From positions 124,001-188,000 of the forward strand of contig CAJWTV010000001.1 in the NCBI GenBank assembly GCA_913047375.1: DNA of 64,000 nucleotides, read 5' to 3'. Shown here piece by piece: positions 1 to 10,143 of the stretch. This DNA is from an uncultured Polaribacter sp. (lineage in GTDB: Bacteria > Bacteroidota > Bacteroidia > Flavobacteriales > Flavobacteriaceae). The translations under genes and the position numbers were made by a program. The notes beneath the pieces are model-generated. The model saw only the letters and a program-made list of their open reading frames with translations, did no database searches and had not been told where the DNA came from. Position 1 is the first letter of the stretch. Every line of letters begins with the position of its first letter.

Positions 1-1053
1 ACTGGAGGTAAATTTAATGAAGAAGGGATGACTGAAATTGCTATCTACAAATTCGACGGTCATACTGTTGTTGATCAGTTTATTAGCCTAATAAATCCCG
101 AGCGAGAAATTCAAGAATTTGTTGTAAAACTTACCGGAATAAATAGTAAAATGTTAAGAAATGCTCCTAAGTTTTTTGAAGTAGCTAAACGAATCATAGA
201 AATCACTAAAGATTGTATCATAGTTGCTCATAACTCTTTGTTTGATTATAGAATTTTACAAATTGAATTTTCAAGGTTAGGATTTAATTTTGACAGAAAT
301 ACAATTTGTACTGTAGAATTAAGTAAGCAACTTATTTTAGATGAACCTTCATATAGTCTAGGTAAACTTGTGAAATCTTTAGGAATCCCAATTACTGATA
401 GACATCGTGCAAATGGTGATGCATTAGCAACAGTTCAATTATTTAAGCTACTATTACAAAAAGATACAGAGAAAAAAATATTACAAAAGACAATAAAATA
501 TTTTGACAAAAGAACTGAAAAAGAAAAAATTGAAAAAATATTAAATGAATTACCTACTTCTCAGGGTGTATTTTATATTCACAACCTAAAAGGATTAATA
601 ATTTATATGGGTAGAGGAATTAATATAAAATCTGAAGTAAATAAATTATTCACAAAACAAACCAAAAGAACTTTAAAGATCCAAGAAAAGACGGAAGCTA
701 TTAGTTTCAGTAAAACAGGTAACTATCTTTTTACTAAGTTAAAATATTATTCAGAATTAGATTCATTATCTCCCAAGTATAATTTTAAGAAAAACATAAA
801 GTTATCGAAAGAAAATTTCAATAATGATGATTTTATAATTATTGAAAAAGGTCGAGAAATAGAAGAAAATGCTATTATTTTAATTGAGAATAACCAAGTT
901 ACTGGTTATGGGTATACTAACTTAGCCTATCAAGAGAATAATCTAGAAATTCTAAAGAAAGTATTAACTCCTTTTGATAATTCAGCAATATCTAAAACTA
1001 TTATTAAAAACTATTTAAAGAAAAATAATGTTCAAAAAATTATTCGCTTATAA
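1..1053 (+). CDS. DnaQ-like DEDDh 3'-5' exonuclease with C-terminal GIY-YIG-like domain; truncated at left edge of window
   Basis: Reading frame is open upstream of the ATG at 28 to base 1 (T-G-G-K-F-N-E-E-G-M-T-E-I-A-I), matching the residues that follow DIETT in DnaQ proteins; ExoII-like AHNSLFDYRIL and ExoIII HRANGD; GIY-YIG-like GVFYIHNLKGLIIYMGRG. Confidence 0.85.
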   Translation, partial: TGGKFNEEGMTEIAIYKFDGHTVVDQFISLINPEREIQEFVVKLTGINSKMLRNAPKFFEVAKRIIEITKDCIIVAHNSLFDYRILQIEFSRLGFNFDRNTICTVELSKQLILDEPSYSLGKLVKSLGIPITDRHRANGDALATVQLFKLLLQKDTEKKILQKTIKYFDKRTEKEKIEKILNELPTSQGVFYIHNLKGLIIYMGRGINIKSEVNKLFTKQTKRTLKIQEKTEAISFSKTGNYLFTKLKYYSELDSLSPKYNFKKNIKLSKENFNNDDFIIIEKGREIEENAIILIENNQVTGYGYTNLAYQENNLEILKKVLTPFDNSAISKTIIKNYLKKNNVQKIIRL

Positions 1054-1094
1054 AATAAAAAGTATAATTTAGTTACTGATATAAAAATAGAAAA

Positions 1095-1919
1095 TTGAGC
1101 AAGCAACCAAATAAAATCACATGGAAAGAACGTCTTCATGAAATTATCTATGAAGCAGATACAAAAGAAGGTAAACTTTTTGATGTAATCCTTTTAATTA
1201 CCATTATTGCTAGTATAATATTAGTTATGCTCGAGAGTGTTGAAAGTATAGATCTTAAATATCATACTTATCTAGACATATCGGAGTGGATTATTACAAT
1301 TCTTTTTTCTATTGAATATATTTTACGAACTATTTCAATAAAAAAGCCATTAAAATATATTTTTAGCTTGTATGGTTTAATAGATTTACTCTCTACAATC
1401 CCAAAATACTTATCTCTGATTTTTATTGGTTCTCATCATTTAGTTGCCTTAAGAGCATTGCGCTTATTAAGGGTCTTTAGGATACTAAAGCTCACTAGAT
1501 ATGTAGGTGCTTCAAATAATTTAATAATTGCGCTAAGAGCTAGCAAAGCCAAGATTGCTGTCTTTTTATTTTTTATGGTAATTGTCTGTATTATTTTAGG
1601 TACAGTGATGTATATGGTAGAAGGAGAAGAAAATGGCTTTACTAGTATTCCACGAAGTGTTTATTGGGCAATCGTAACGTTAACGACCGTTGGATTTGGA
1701 GATATTGCACCACAAACACCACTAGGACAATTAATTGCAAGTGTTATTATGATTCTAGGGTATGGAGTTATAGCTATTCCGACAGGAATTGTAAGTTCAG
1801 AAATCTCTAAAAGCTCAAAAAAAATAGATGATAACACACAATCGTGTCCAAATTGTTTAAAAGAAGAGCACAAAAATAATTCTGATTTTTGCTATAATTG
1901 TGGTCATCTTTTAAATTAA
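1095..1919 (+). CDS. Voltage-gated-type potassium/ion channel with C-terminal zinc ribbon
   Basis: S4-like ALRALRLLRVFRILKLTR, selectivity filter TLTTVGFGD, C-terminal CPNC...CYNC; TTG start. Confidence 0.85.
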   Translation: MSKQPNKITWKERLHEIIYEADTKEGKLFDVILLITIIASIILVMLESVESIDLKYHTYLDISEWIITILFSIEYILRTISIKKPLKYIFSLYGLIDLLSTIPKYLSLIFIGSHHLVALRALRLLRVFRILKLTRYVGASNNLIIALRASKAKIAVFLFFMVIVCIILGTVMYMVEGEENGFTSIPRSVYWAIVTLTTVGFGDIAPQTPLGQLIASVIMILGYGVIAIPTGIVSSEISKSSKKIDDNTQSCPNCLKEEHKNNSDFCYNCGHLLN

Positions 1920-2845
1920 TGGAAAACTCACAGAATATCCTAATCACTATAGTTGGACCAACAGCTATTGGTAAAACAAAGCTAAGTATTTTATTAGCAA
2001 GTCATTTTAAAAGTGATATTATCTCATGTGACTCTAGACAATTTTATAAAGAAATGAAAATTGGAACAGCTGTCCCAGAAGATTTTGAATTATCTGCTGC
2101 AAATCATCATTTTATTCAAAATAGGAGTGTTTTTGATGATTACAATGTTGGTCAATTTGAAAGAGATGGCATAAAAAAACTGAATAAACTATTTACAAAA
2201 AACGCTATTCAAATAATGGTAGGTGGGAGTGGTTTATATGTTAACGCTATTTTAAATGGGTTAGATCAATTTCCAGAGGTAGATCCATCGGTTAGAGAAC
2301 AATTAAATTTAGAATTAGCAGAAAATGGATTATGCTCACTTCAGAAAAAACTAAAAGAATTAGATGCTGAAACTTATAAAGAAATAGCAATTGATAATCC
2401 ACAACGAGTTATTAGAGCTCTAGAAATAACGATTGGTAGTGGGTTACCCTTCTCTACTTTTAAAAATAAACCAAAAGAAATAAGAAATTTCAAATCTATA
2501 AAAATAGGTTTAAAAGCAGATAGAGAAATATTATATAATCGAATTAATAAGCGGGTAGATATTATGATTAAAAATGGCTTATTAGATGAAGTAAAAAATC
2601 TTCACAAATACAAATATTTAAATGCACTGCAAACGGTAGGATATAGAGAGCTTTTTTCTTTTTTAGATGGCGATATTACAAAAGAATTTGCAATTTCAGA
2701 AATAAAAAAAAATTCAAGACGTTTTGCAAAAAGGCAACTAACTTGGTTTAAAAAGGATCAAGAAACTTTATGGTTTGATTATCAATTTGATGTAGACAAA
2801 ATTACTTCCATAATATCTAATAAGATTAATTCTTTTAAACGTTAG
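1919..2845 (+). CDS. miaA: tRNA dimethylallyltransferase
   Basis: GPTAIGKTKLS P-loop, SCDSRQFYKEMKIGTA, VGGSGLYV; likely ATG at 1919 overlaps the channel stop (TAATG); the track start at 1898 is 7 codons too early. Confidence 0.95.
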   Translation: MENSQNILITIVGPTAIGKTKLSILLASHFKSDIISCDSRQFYKEMKIGTAVPEDFELSAANHHFIQNRSVFDDYNVGQFERDGIKKLNKLFTKNAIQIMVGGSGLYVNAILNGLDQFPEVDPSVREQLNLELAENGLCSLQKKLKELDAETYKEIAIDNPQRVIRALEITIGSGLPFSTFKNKPKEIRNFKSIKIGLKADREILYNRINKRVDIMIKNGLLDEVKNLHKYKYLNALQTVGYRELFSFLDGDITKEFAISEIKKNSRRFAKRQLTWFKKDQETLWFDYQFDVDKITSIISNKINSFKR

Positions 2846-2898
2846 TAATTTTATTAAGTCAATCCTTTTTTTTTATCTTTACCCAATAAATTTTAACT

Positions 2899-3423
2899 AT
2901 GAAATTAAAAACATTCTTCTTAATTGCTATTTTAATTAGTAATATATCTATTGCACAATCTAAAGTTGGAACAGTTAATAGTGATTATGTATTAAGTATT
3001 ATGCCTGAGGGTAAAAAAGTAGTAGAACTGACTAAAGTTTATGCAGAAAGATTAGACTCTCTTTTTTCGATAAAAGTTATTGCCTACCAAAAAAAATTAG
3101 AAGAATTCAAAAGCATTAATGACACAGTAAATCAAGACTTTAAGACTAAAAAATTTACCGAATTGCAAATATTAGAAACAGAAGTAAATAAATCTAAACA
3201 AAAAGGATCTCAACTAATGCGATTAAAGGAAAATGAATTGATGAAACCTTTGTATAAAAAATTAGGAGAAGCTATTTCTGAAGTTTCTAAAGAAAATAAC
3301 TACACACAAATTTTAACTGTTCAAGGAAATGAATTTGCTTATATAGATAGGAATTTTGACATTACTGACTTAGTCATAGCAAAATTAAATATTAATAAAT
3401 CCATATTGAACAAAAAAGAATAA
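2899..3423 (+). CDS. OmpH/Skp family periplasmic chaperone
   Basis: Signal peptide, KVGTVNSDYVLSIMPE start, charged coiled-coil body. Confidence 0.8.
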   Translation: MKLKTFFLIAILISNISIAQSKVGTVNSDYVLSIMPEGKKVVELTKVYAERLDSLFSIKVIAYQKKLEEFKSINDTVNQDFKTKKFTELQILETEVNKSKQKGSQLMRLKENELMKPLYKKLGEAISEVSKENNYTQILTVQGNEFAYIDRNFDITDLVIAKLNINKSILNKKE

Positions 3424-3429
3424 TCTTTT

Positions 3430-3448
3430 ACTAAATTTTCTATTTAGT
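3430..3448. terminator. Possible weak bidirectional terminator hairpin
   Basis: ACTAAAT-TTTCT-ATTTAGT between convergent gene ends (3423 and 3459); AT-only stem, weak. Confidence 0.3.
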
Positions 3449-3458
3449 TAGACCTGTA

Positions 3459-4328
3459 TTAAGCTGTTTTCTGTTGGTAAATATCAAAATAAATTAGAAC
3501 AGTAGCAATTAATGTAATCGAATGTAATAAAAACTGTGCAGCACTTACTAAAACATTTAAAAAAATATAAATTGGATCAGAAAACATCGTTAACGAAATT
3601 GTTGAGTTTTCAGGATTAATTAGTGATAAACTTTCAGTCAATATTTGATTTGATTGATAAATTAATACTGGTGTTGAGATCATAAAACCTAGAATCGAGA
3701 CTATAAAACTAATAACTATAAAAACTCCAAAGGTTTCCCACCAATGTCCTTTTACAAAATTAAAACTATCTCCTATAGCTTGTGAAACTGACTTGTTTTC
3801 AAATACTAAGAGACTTGAAGCTAGAGATAAAACTACACTGGTATATATCACTGGAAGAATAAACAAAAAAACACTAACAAAAGTGATAACAGCCGTTAGG
3901 ATTCCTAGTCCAATAAAAGCCCAAAATTTCTCATCGGCTTGCCTCTTTATTTCTTCAAAGTTTACAATACCTTTATTTTCAATATAAGATTTTACATAAT
4001 AAAGAGAACTTATATTAACAAAGACATAGGCTATTAAGTATAGAGTCGTCAGTAGAAAGGAAGAAAAAAATAATTCACTAGAATTTGAAAAAAAAATCTC
4101 AGAAGTAAATGTTGTTGGATTTAAAAAATCAATGGAGGAGAAAAATTTTGAAGATTCATATGTATAATAAATCATAGCAGCTACGGCCAATAAAATTGGA
4201 ATAATAGCTATTTTGAATACATAACCAAAAAAAGGCTTCCATTCTAGTCTTAAGAATTTAAAAGTATCATTAATTATAGACCCTATATCTCTTTGCTTTT
4301 TAAAAATAATATAATTATTATTTTCCAT
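3459..4328 (-). CDS. Multi-pass membrane protein, conserved hypothetical
   Basis: About 6 hydrophobic segments in a 289-aa ORF; no motif recognised. Confidence 0.6.
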   Translation of the reverse strand: MENNNYIIFKKQRDIGSIINDTFKFLRLEWKPFFGYVFKIAIIPILLAVAAMIYYTYESSKFFSSIDFLNPTTFTSEIFFSNSSELFFSSFLLTTLYLIAYVFVNISSLYYVKSYIENKGIVNFEEIKRQADEKFWAFIGLGILTAVITFVSVFLFILPVIYTSVVLSLASSLLVFENKSVSQAIGDSFNFVKGHWWETFGVFIVISFIVSILGFMISTPVLIYQSNQILTESLSLINPENSTISLTMFSDPIYIFLNVLVSAAQFLLHSITLIATVLIYFDIYQQKTA

Positions 4329-4331
4329 ATA

Positions 4332-5807
4332 TTATCTTCTACTATAATTAGGTGCCTCTTTTGTAATAGCTACATCATGAGGGTGACTCTCGTTAATTCC
4401 ACTTGATGTAATTCTTACAAACTTACCGATTTCCTTTAAAGTCTCAATATTTTTAGAGCCACAGTAACCCATACCTGCACGTAATCCTCCGATGAATTGA
4501 TGTATACTTTCATCTAAATCTCCTTTGTAGGGAACTCTACCTACAATGCCCTCAGGAACTAATTTTTTAATATCTGCCTCTACGTCTTGAAAGTAACGAT
4601 CTTTAGATCCTTGTTTCATAGCCTCAACAGACCCCATACCTCTATAAGATTTAAATTTTCTACCCTCATAGATAATAGTTTCTCCTGGTGATTCTTTCGT
4701 TCCAGCTAGAAGAGAACCTAGCATTACTGAATCTGCTCCAGCTGCAATTGCCTTAGGAATATCACCAGTATAACGAATACCTCCATCTGCGATTACAGGA
4801 ACTCCACTTCCTTTTATAGCAGCTGCAACTTCTAGGACTGCAGAAAATTGAGGAAAACCTACTCCTGCAACTACTCTAGTTGTACAGATAGAACCTGGTC
4901 CAATACCTACTTTAACAGCATCAGCTCCAGCTTCAACTAAATATTTTGCTGCTTCAGCAGTTGCTATATTTCCAACTACAACATCTAAATTTGGAAATTT
5001 TGATTTAACTTGCTTTAAAACAGTTACTACTCCTTTTGTATGGCCGTGAGCAGTATCTATAATTACAGCATCTACTCCTGCTTTTACTAAAGCATCTGCT
5101 CTAAGAACGGCGTCGGAAGTAACACCTAGTGCAGCGGCAACTCTTAACCTTCCAAAAGAATCTTTATTTGCAAATGGCTTTTGTGTTACTTTAGTAATAT
5201 CTCTAAAAGTTATTAATCCTTTTAGATTATTATTATTATCAACAATTAACAATTTCTCAATTTTATTTTTTTGAAGAATTTTTTCAGCATCTTTTAATGA
5301 AGTTCCAACTGAAGCAGTAATTAAGTTTTCACTTGTCATTACCTCAATAATTGGTCTTTTATTATCATGTTCAAAACGTAAATCTCTGTTAGTAACAATA
5401 CCTTTTAGAATTCCATTTTCATCAACAATAGGAATACCACCAATACTATGTTCTTTCATGTTAGATTTTGCGTCTAACACTACTGCATTTAAAGGAAGAG
5501 TAACAGGATCTAAAATCATACCTGACTCTGCACGTTTTACTTTTCGAACTTCTTGGGCTTGCTGCTCAATAGTCATATTCTTGTGCAAAACACCAATCCC
5601 TCCCTCTCTAGCTATAGCAATTGCCATAGAGGACTCTGTAACAGTATCCATTGCTGCAGATATAATTGGAACATTAATAGTAATGTTTCTTGTAAATTTT
5701 GTTTGAATATTAACTTCTCTTGGAAGTATATCTGAAAAAGCTGGGACTAATAAGACATCGTCATATGTTAAGCCTTCTCCTATAATTTTATTGTTGTGTG
5801 CTATCAT
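4332..5807 (-). CDS. guaB: Inosine-5'-monophosphate dehydrogenase
   Basis: [20 protein letters not shown] pair, GPGSICTTR active-site loop, [11 protein letters not shown]; start taken at the second Met (5807). Confidence 0.97.
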   Translation of the reverse strand: MIAHNNKIIGEGLTYDDVLLVPAFSDILPREVNIQTKFTRNITINVPIISAAMDTVTESSMAIAIAREGGIGVLHKNMTIEQQAQEVRKVKRAESGMILDPVTLPLNAVVLDAKSNMKEHSIGGIPIVDENGILKGIVTNRDLRFEHDNKRPIIEVMTSENLITASVGTSLKDAEKILQKNKIEKLLIVDNNNNLKGLITFRDITKVTQKPFANKDSFGRLRVAAALGVTSDAVLRADALVKAGVDAVIIDTAHGHTKGVVTVLKQVKSKFPNLDVVVGNIATAEAAKYLVEAGADAVKVGIGPGSICTTRVVAGVGFPQFSAVLEVAAAIKGSGVPVIADGGIRYTGDIPKAIAAGADSVMLGSLLAGTKESPGETIIYEGRKFKSYRGMGSVEAMKQGSKDRYFQDVEADIKKLVPEGIVGRVPYKGDLDESIHQFIGGLRAGMGYCGSKNIETLKEIGKFVRITSSGINESHPHDVAITKEAPNYSRR

Positions 5808-5832
5808 GATGCAATTAAAGTATAATTGCATG

Positions 5833-5840
5833 CAAATTTA
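5833..5840 (-). promoter_or_regulatory. Candidate Bacteroidota -7 element for guaB
   Basis: TAAATTTG (TAnnTTTG), followed by CA, on the minus strand. Confidence 0.4.
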
Positions 5841-5916
5841 CAAATATTTATTGAGTTTTACTATAAAATAGAATAGAGCTTAATACTTTAATATAAATCT
5901 AATAAAATATTAATGA

Positions 5917-7461
5917 TCAATTATCAATATTTTTTTTTGTGATAAATTTTAAATACTCTAATACAGCTAATCTAATATCAAAGGCTAATTCTTTTTCTTT
6001 TGGTTGATAGATAGAAAATACCTCTTTATTCTTATTTGATAAAAAAGGTATATCTAATCCTTTTAATAGATAATCTGAAAATGCTACTTTATAAATTTTG
6101 TCAAGATTTAATTCTTTGCCTTCAATCTGCCATTTATAGTCAACTTTTCTTGCATTAAAATACTGAAGATACGCTCCGGTTCCTTTTGCTAATAAACCAT
6201 AATCTAAAACTCGTTTTAATAAAAAACCTTTAATCTCTACTCTTATTACTGAACCTCCAAAAGGCAAGACTCTAAAAATATCTATTGGAGAAATAGCTCC
6301 TTCTAATTCATCATCAATTCTTATCGATCCACCATTTACAATTGCACAATCTACTTCATCATTATATGAAAAGGACATAGATTTAGTAATAATTTGTCCT
6401 AAATTAGTTTGCTTGCTCCTAACAGATTTATCTCTTCCATCCAAAGGTTTTTTTGTGGTATAAATAATTTCTTCAGGATTAGATACAATTTCTTTAATTT
6501 TAGTCTTCAAAACTTGTTGCCATTTTTCAACAACTGCTCCTACTTGCTCATCTGCTTTGATAGAGTTATTTATTTCTCTTAATTCTGATTTTATTATAGT
6601 TTCCTTCGTTTGTTTATCAAAAGAAATTCTATGTATGTAAACTGTTTTCGCATTAGCATCTGCTTTAGTAATTACTGAATTACCTACAGGAATAGACATA
6701 TTTTCGTGTTCATGACCTCCCATAATTAAAGGTATATTAGGTAATAACGCTGCAATTTTCTTATCATGTGTAATTTCTGCGTGAGTTAAACCGAAAACTA
6801 CATCTACATTATTTTTTATAGAATTATAAGTAGTTTTTGCTTGATCAAACATATCTGAATATTCAACGTATTGCTTAGGGTTTGAAGGGATGCAAATACT
6901 AATAAAACCTATCTTAATTTTTGTACCATCAGTATCTTCTAAATGGAATATATAAGTTGGAGATATCGCTGATTTACCATAACTAGTTTCTTTGTAAAAC
7001 GACATTACTTTTCCATTTGATCTTAACTTTGTATTTCCTGTAATCCAAGGAAAACTACTTTCATTTAAACGTTTTTGAAGAGATTCCTGTTTTAAATCAA
7101 ATTCATGATTTCCAAAGGCTACTAAATCAAAATTCATAGAATTCATTACATCAATCATATGCTTTCCTGCTATACGCTCACCATCTACTTTTAATGCTCC
7201 TAGCAATGAAGGGTTTAAGAAATCTCCAGCCATGAATAAAAGCGTATTATTATTTTCTTTTAATAATTCCTTGTGAACGGTTTCAACTCGAGCCATACCC
7301 CCTAAAGTTCCACCTTGAATTGGCGCTATCTCATAAACATCATTTAGTTGTAAAAAAGTAAATTCTATTTTCCTATCATCAATTATATTAACTGTTGAAG
7401 ATTTACAAGCTATAAAAATCACTATTAGTAATAAGTAAGGGAGATTCTTTAATATTTTCAT
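5917..7461 (-). CDS. 5'-nucleotidase/UDP-sugar hydrolase family metallophosphatase lipoprotein
   Basis: Lipobox FIAC, QLNDVYEI, GNHEFD, GGHEHE, IVNGGSIR. Confidence 0.85.
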   Translation of the reverse strand: MKILKNLPYLLLIVIFIACKSSTVNIIDDRKIEFTFLQLNDVYEIAPIQGGTLGGMARVETVHKELLKENNNTLLFMAGDFLNPSLLGALKVDGERIAGKHMIDVMNSMNFDLVAFGNHEFDLKQESLQKRLNESSFPWITGNTKLRSNGKVMSFYKETSYGKSAISPTYIFHLEDTDGTKIKIGFISICIPSNPKQYVEYSDMFDQAKTTYNSIKNNVDVVFGLTHAEITHDKKIAALLPNIPLIMGGHEHENMSIPVGNSVITKADANAKTVYIHRISFDKQTKETIIKSELREINNSIKADEQVGAVVEKWQQVLKTKIKEIVSNPEEIIYTTKKPLDGRDKSVRSKQTNLGQIITKSMSFSYNDEVDCAIVNGGSIRIDDELEGAISPIDIFRVLPFGGSVIRVEIKGFLLKRVLDYGLLAKGTGAYLQYFNARKVDYKWQIEGKELNLDKIYKVAFSDYLLKGLDIPFLSNKNKEVFSIYQPKEKELAFDIRLAVLEYLKFITKKNIDN

Positions 7462-7503
7462 TTATTAATTTTAAAATTTATACTTTTTTAAAAATAGAAC
7501 TAT

Positions 7504-8370
7504 TTATTCAAAAATATCTAGGGCTTTATTATAAGCACTTTCAAAACTCATTGGTTTTAGAAGTGTAGAAACTTTTTGAGTGGTGAAATAGGATAATAAT
7601 TTTTCTGTTGGCATGTTTCCTGTTAATTCATCTTTTGCCATAGGACATCCTCCAAAGCCTTTTATTGCACCGTCAAAACGATTACAACCCGCTTTAAAAG
7701 CAGCATCGACTTTTTCATGCCACTTATCTGGTGTTGTATGTAAGTGTGCTCCAAACTCTATCTCTGGATAAAGTGGTATTAGATTAGAAAATAAGTAATC
7801 TATAACATCGGGAGTAGAACTACCTATTGTATCGGAAAGAGATAAAATTTTAATACCCAAATTAGAAAGTTTTTCTATCCATTGTCCAACAATTTCAATA
7901 TTCCAAGGGTCTCCGTAAGGGTTTCCGAATCCCATCGATAAATAAACTACTACTTCTTTTTTTGACTTATCAGCAATGTTTAAAACAGCCTCTAAAGTTG
8001 AAATTGATTCAGTAATCGTTTTATGTGTATTTCGCATCTGGAAGTTTTCTGAAATAGAAAACGGATAACCAAGATAATTAATTTCTTCAAATTGAGATGC
8101 ATCGTTTGCACCTCTTATATTAGCAATAATTGCCAATAATTTACTATTTGTATTAGAAAGTTCTAACCTGGATAAAACAGCCTCAGTATCTCGCATTTGC
8201 GGAATTGCTTTTGGTGACACAAAACTCCCAAAATCTATAGTATCAAAACCTACCTTTAGTAGAGAATTAATATATAATGCCTTTTTTTCTGTAGGAATAA
8301 AATGAGACTTTATACCCTGCATTGCATCACGAGGACATTCTATGATTTTGACTTTTCTCATCATAATCAA
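7504..8370 (-). CDS. Hydroxymethylglutaryl-CoA lyase family protein
   Basis: IIECPRDAMQGIK start, FGSFVSPKAIPQM, SLSDTIGSSTP, GAHLHTTP, FDGAIKGFGGCPMA. Confidence 0.9.
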   Translation of the reverse strand: MIMMRKVKIIECPRDAMQGIKSHFIPTEKKALYINSLLKVGFDTIDFGSFVSPKAIPQMRDTEAVLSRLELSNTNSKLLAIIANIRGANDASQFEEINYLGYPFSISENFQMRNTHKTITESISTLEAVLNIADKSKKEVVVYLSMGFGNPYGDPWNIEIVGQWIEKLSNLGIKILSLSDTIGSSTPDVIDYLFSNLIPLYPEIEFGAHLHTTPDKWHEKVDAAFKAGCNRFDGAIKGFGGCPMAKDELTGNMPTEKLLSYFTTQKVSTLLKPMSFESAYNKALDIFE

Positions 8371-8416
8371 AGATAAACAAACATATTAATATCAGATAGA
8401 TTAAAACTATTGAAAA

Positions 8417-9034
8417 TTACAAAATAATAAATATAGATATTGAAACAAAAACAATAATTTGAGACCATTTTAGGTACAAACCTATATTTTTATTGGTTGC
8501 TAAATAATTGGAAATAGTACCACCAAGAAATGCTATTAATCCAAAAACAATAAAAGAAACTATAATAAATAATATACCTAAAACGTAAAACTGAAAAATT
8601 TCAGAAAGATCGTTTGAAAACAAAAACTGAGGGAAAAAGGCAAAAAAGAAAATTGTCACTTTAGGATTTAAAACATTCATTAAAAATCCTTTCCAAAATA
8701 ATTCTAAAGATGATCTTTTTATTATATTTTTTGTAGAAAAAATAATTTGAGATTCTTTAGTATACACTTTGTATGACAAATACAATAAATAACTTGCTCC
8801 AAAGAGTTTAATTAAAAAAAATAAATTTTCATGCTGTTTAATAATTTCTGATACTCCAAAAGCAACTAGAGTTGTATGAAACAAGCACCCTAACATAAGA
8901 CCAAATACAGTGGCCAAACCTGCTTTTGCACCATTTACAAGGCTTTGAGTAAGAACAAATATATTATCAGGGCCAGGAGAAATTGCTAAAATCGTTGTAG
9001 CTAAAACGAAAGAAATAAGTGTTTCTAAAACCAT
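8417..9034 (-). CDS. LysE/RhtB family amino-acid exporter
   Basis: SPGPDNIFVLTQSL motif near N-terminus, FLMNVLNPKVTIFFFAFFPQF, multi-TM. Confidence 0.9.
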   Translation of the reverse strand: MVLETLISFVLATTILAISPGPDNIFVLTQSLVNGAKAGLATVFGLMLGCLFHTTLVAFGVSEIIKQHENLFFLIKLFGASYLLYLSYKVYTKESQIIFSTKNIIKRSSLELFWKGFLMNVLNPKVTIFFFAFFPQFLFSNDLSEIFQFYVLGILFIIVSFIVFGLIAFLGGTISNYLATNKNIGLYLKWSQIIVFVSISIFIIL

Positions 9035-9056
9035 AAAATGAGTTTAACCATCTCGA

Positions 9057-10091
9057 TTATAGATTTTTTAAAATGGCTTTGTTTATCTTTTTGATCAAAC
9101 CTGGACCTTCATAAATAAAACCTGTATATATCTGTACTAAATTTGCTCCCGCTTTTATCTTTTCTAAAGCGTCTTTTGCTGAATGTATACCACCAACACC
9201 AATTATTGGAAATGATTTATTCGATTTATCTGATAAATACTGAATCACTTTTGTGCTTTGATTCTTTATTGGCTTTCCACTAACCCCTCCATTACCTATA
9301 TGATCTAATCTTGATTTTGATGCTTTCAAATTATTTCTTGAAATAGATGTATTAGATGCTATAACACCATCAATTTTAGTTTCTGAAATCAATTCAATTA
9401 TTTCATCTAACTGATAATTATTTAAATCTGGAGCGATTTTTAGTAGAATAGGTTTTTGTTTGTCTTCTTTGTTGTTTAACTCCTGACAAGCAGAAATTAA
9501 TTCGATTAAATAATTCTTATCATTTAATTTAGCATGACTATCAACATTTGGACAACTAACATTTAAGACAAAATAGTCTACATAAGGATGTAATCCTTGA
9601 AAACAAATTTTATAATCACTAGTATAATTTTCTTCGGAAGTTTGAGTATTTTTTCCAATATTACCTCCAATTATGAGTTTTCCTTTATTTTTTTTTAATT
9701 TTAAAATAGCAGCTTCTAAACCTTCATTATTAAAACCCATTCTATTTATGATACCCTCATCATCTTTCAAACGGAATAATCTTTTTTTTGGATTTCCTGA
9801 CTGACCTTTAGGGGTTACTGTACCAATTTCTATAAAACCAAAGCCAAAGTTTGCCAACTCATTATATAAAACAGCATTTTTATCAAATCCTGCCGCTAAA
9901 CCTACTGGATTTTTAAAAGTTAATCCAAATAATTTTTGTTCTAACCTTTTGTCATTTACTTGATATAGATATTTAAAAACTGAAGGAACAAAAGGAATTT
10001 TACATAAAAATTTAATTAGCGAAAATGTAAAATAATGAATTTTTTCTGGATCAAATTGAAATAAAATTCTTCTAATTATTAATTTATACAT
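9057..10091 (-). CDS. pyrD: Dihydroorotate dehydrogenase (quinone)
   Basis: [60 protein letters not shown]. Confidence 0.96.
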   Translation of the reverse strand: MYKLIIRRILFQFDPEKIHYFTFSLIKFLCKIPFVPSVFKYLYQVNDKRLEQKLFGLTFKNPVGLAAGFDKNAVLYNELANFGFGFIEIGTVTPKGQSGNPKKRLFRLKDDEGIINRMGFNNEGLEAAILKLKKNKGKLIIGGNIGKNTQTSEENYTSDYKICFQGLHPYVDYFVLNVSCPNVDSHAKLNDKNYLIELISACQELNNKEDKQKPILLKIAPDLNNYQLDEIIELISETKIDGVIASNTSISRNNLKASKSRLDHIGNGGVSGKPIKNQSTKVIQYLSDKSNKSFPIIGVGGIHSAKDALEKIKAGANLVQIYTGFIYEGPGLIKKINKAILKNL

Positions 10092-10143
10092 GTTATTATC
10101 TTACTTTTTGAAATAAAAATTCACTTATAATTAAATATTTAAA

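Noticed and set aside
1661-1873. Minus-strand 70-aa ORF inside the channel gene
   Set aside because: Shadow ORF antisense to a well-supported CDS.
5458-5735. Two plus-strand ORFs (82 and 60 aa) inside guaB
   Set aside because: Antisense shadows of the conserved guaB frame.
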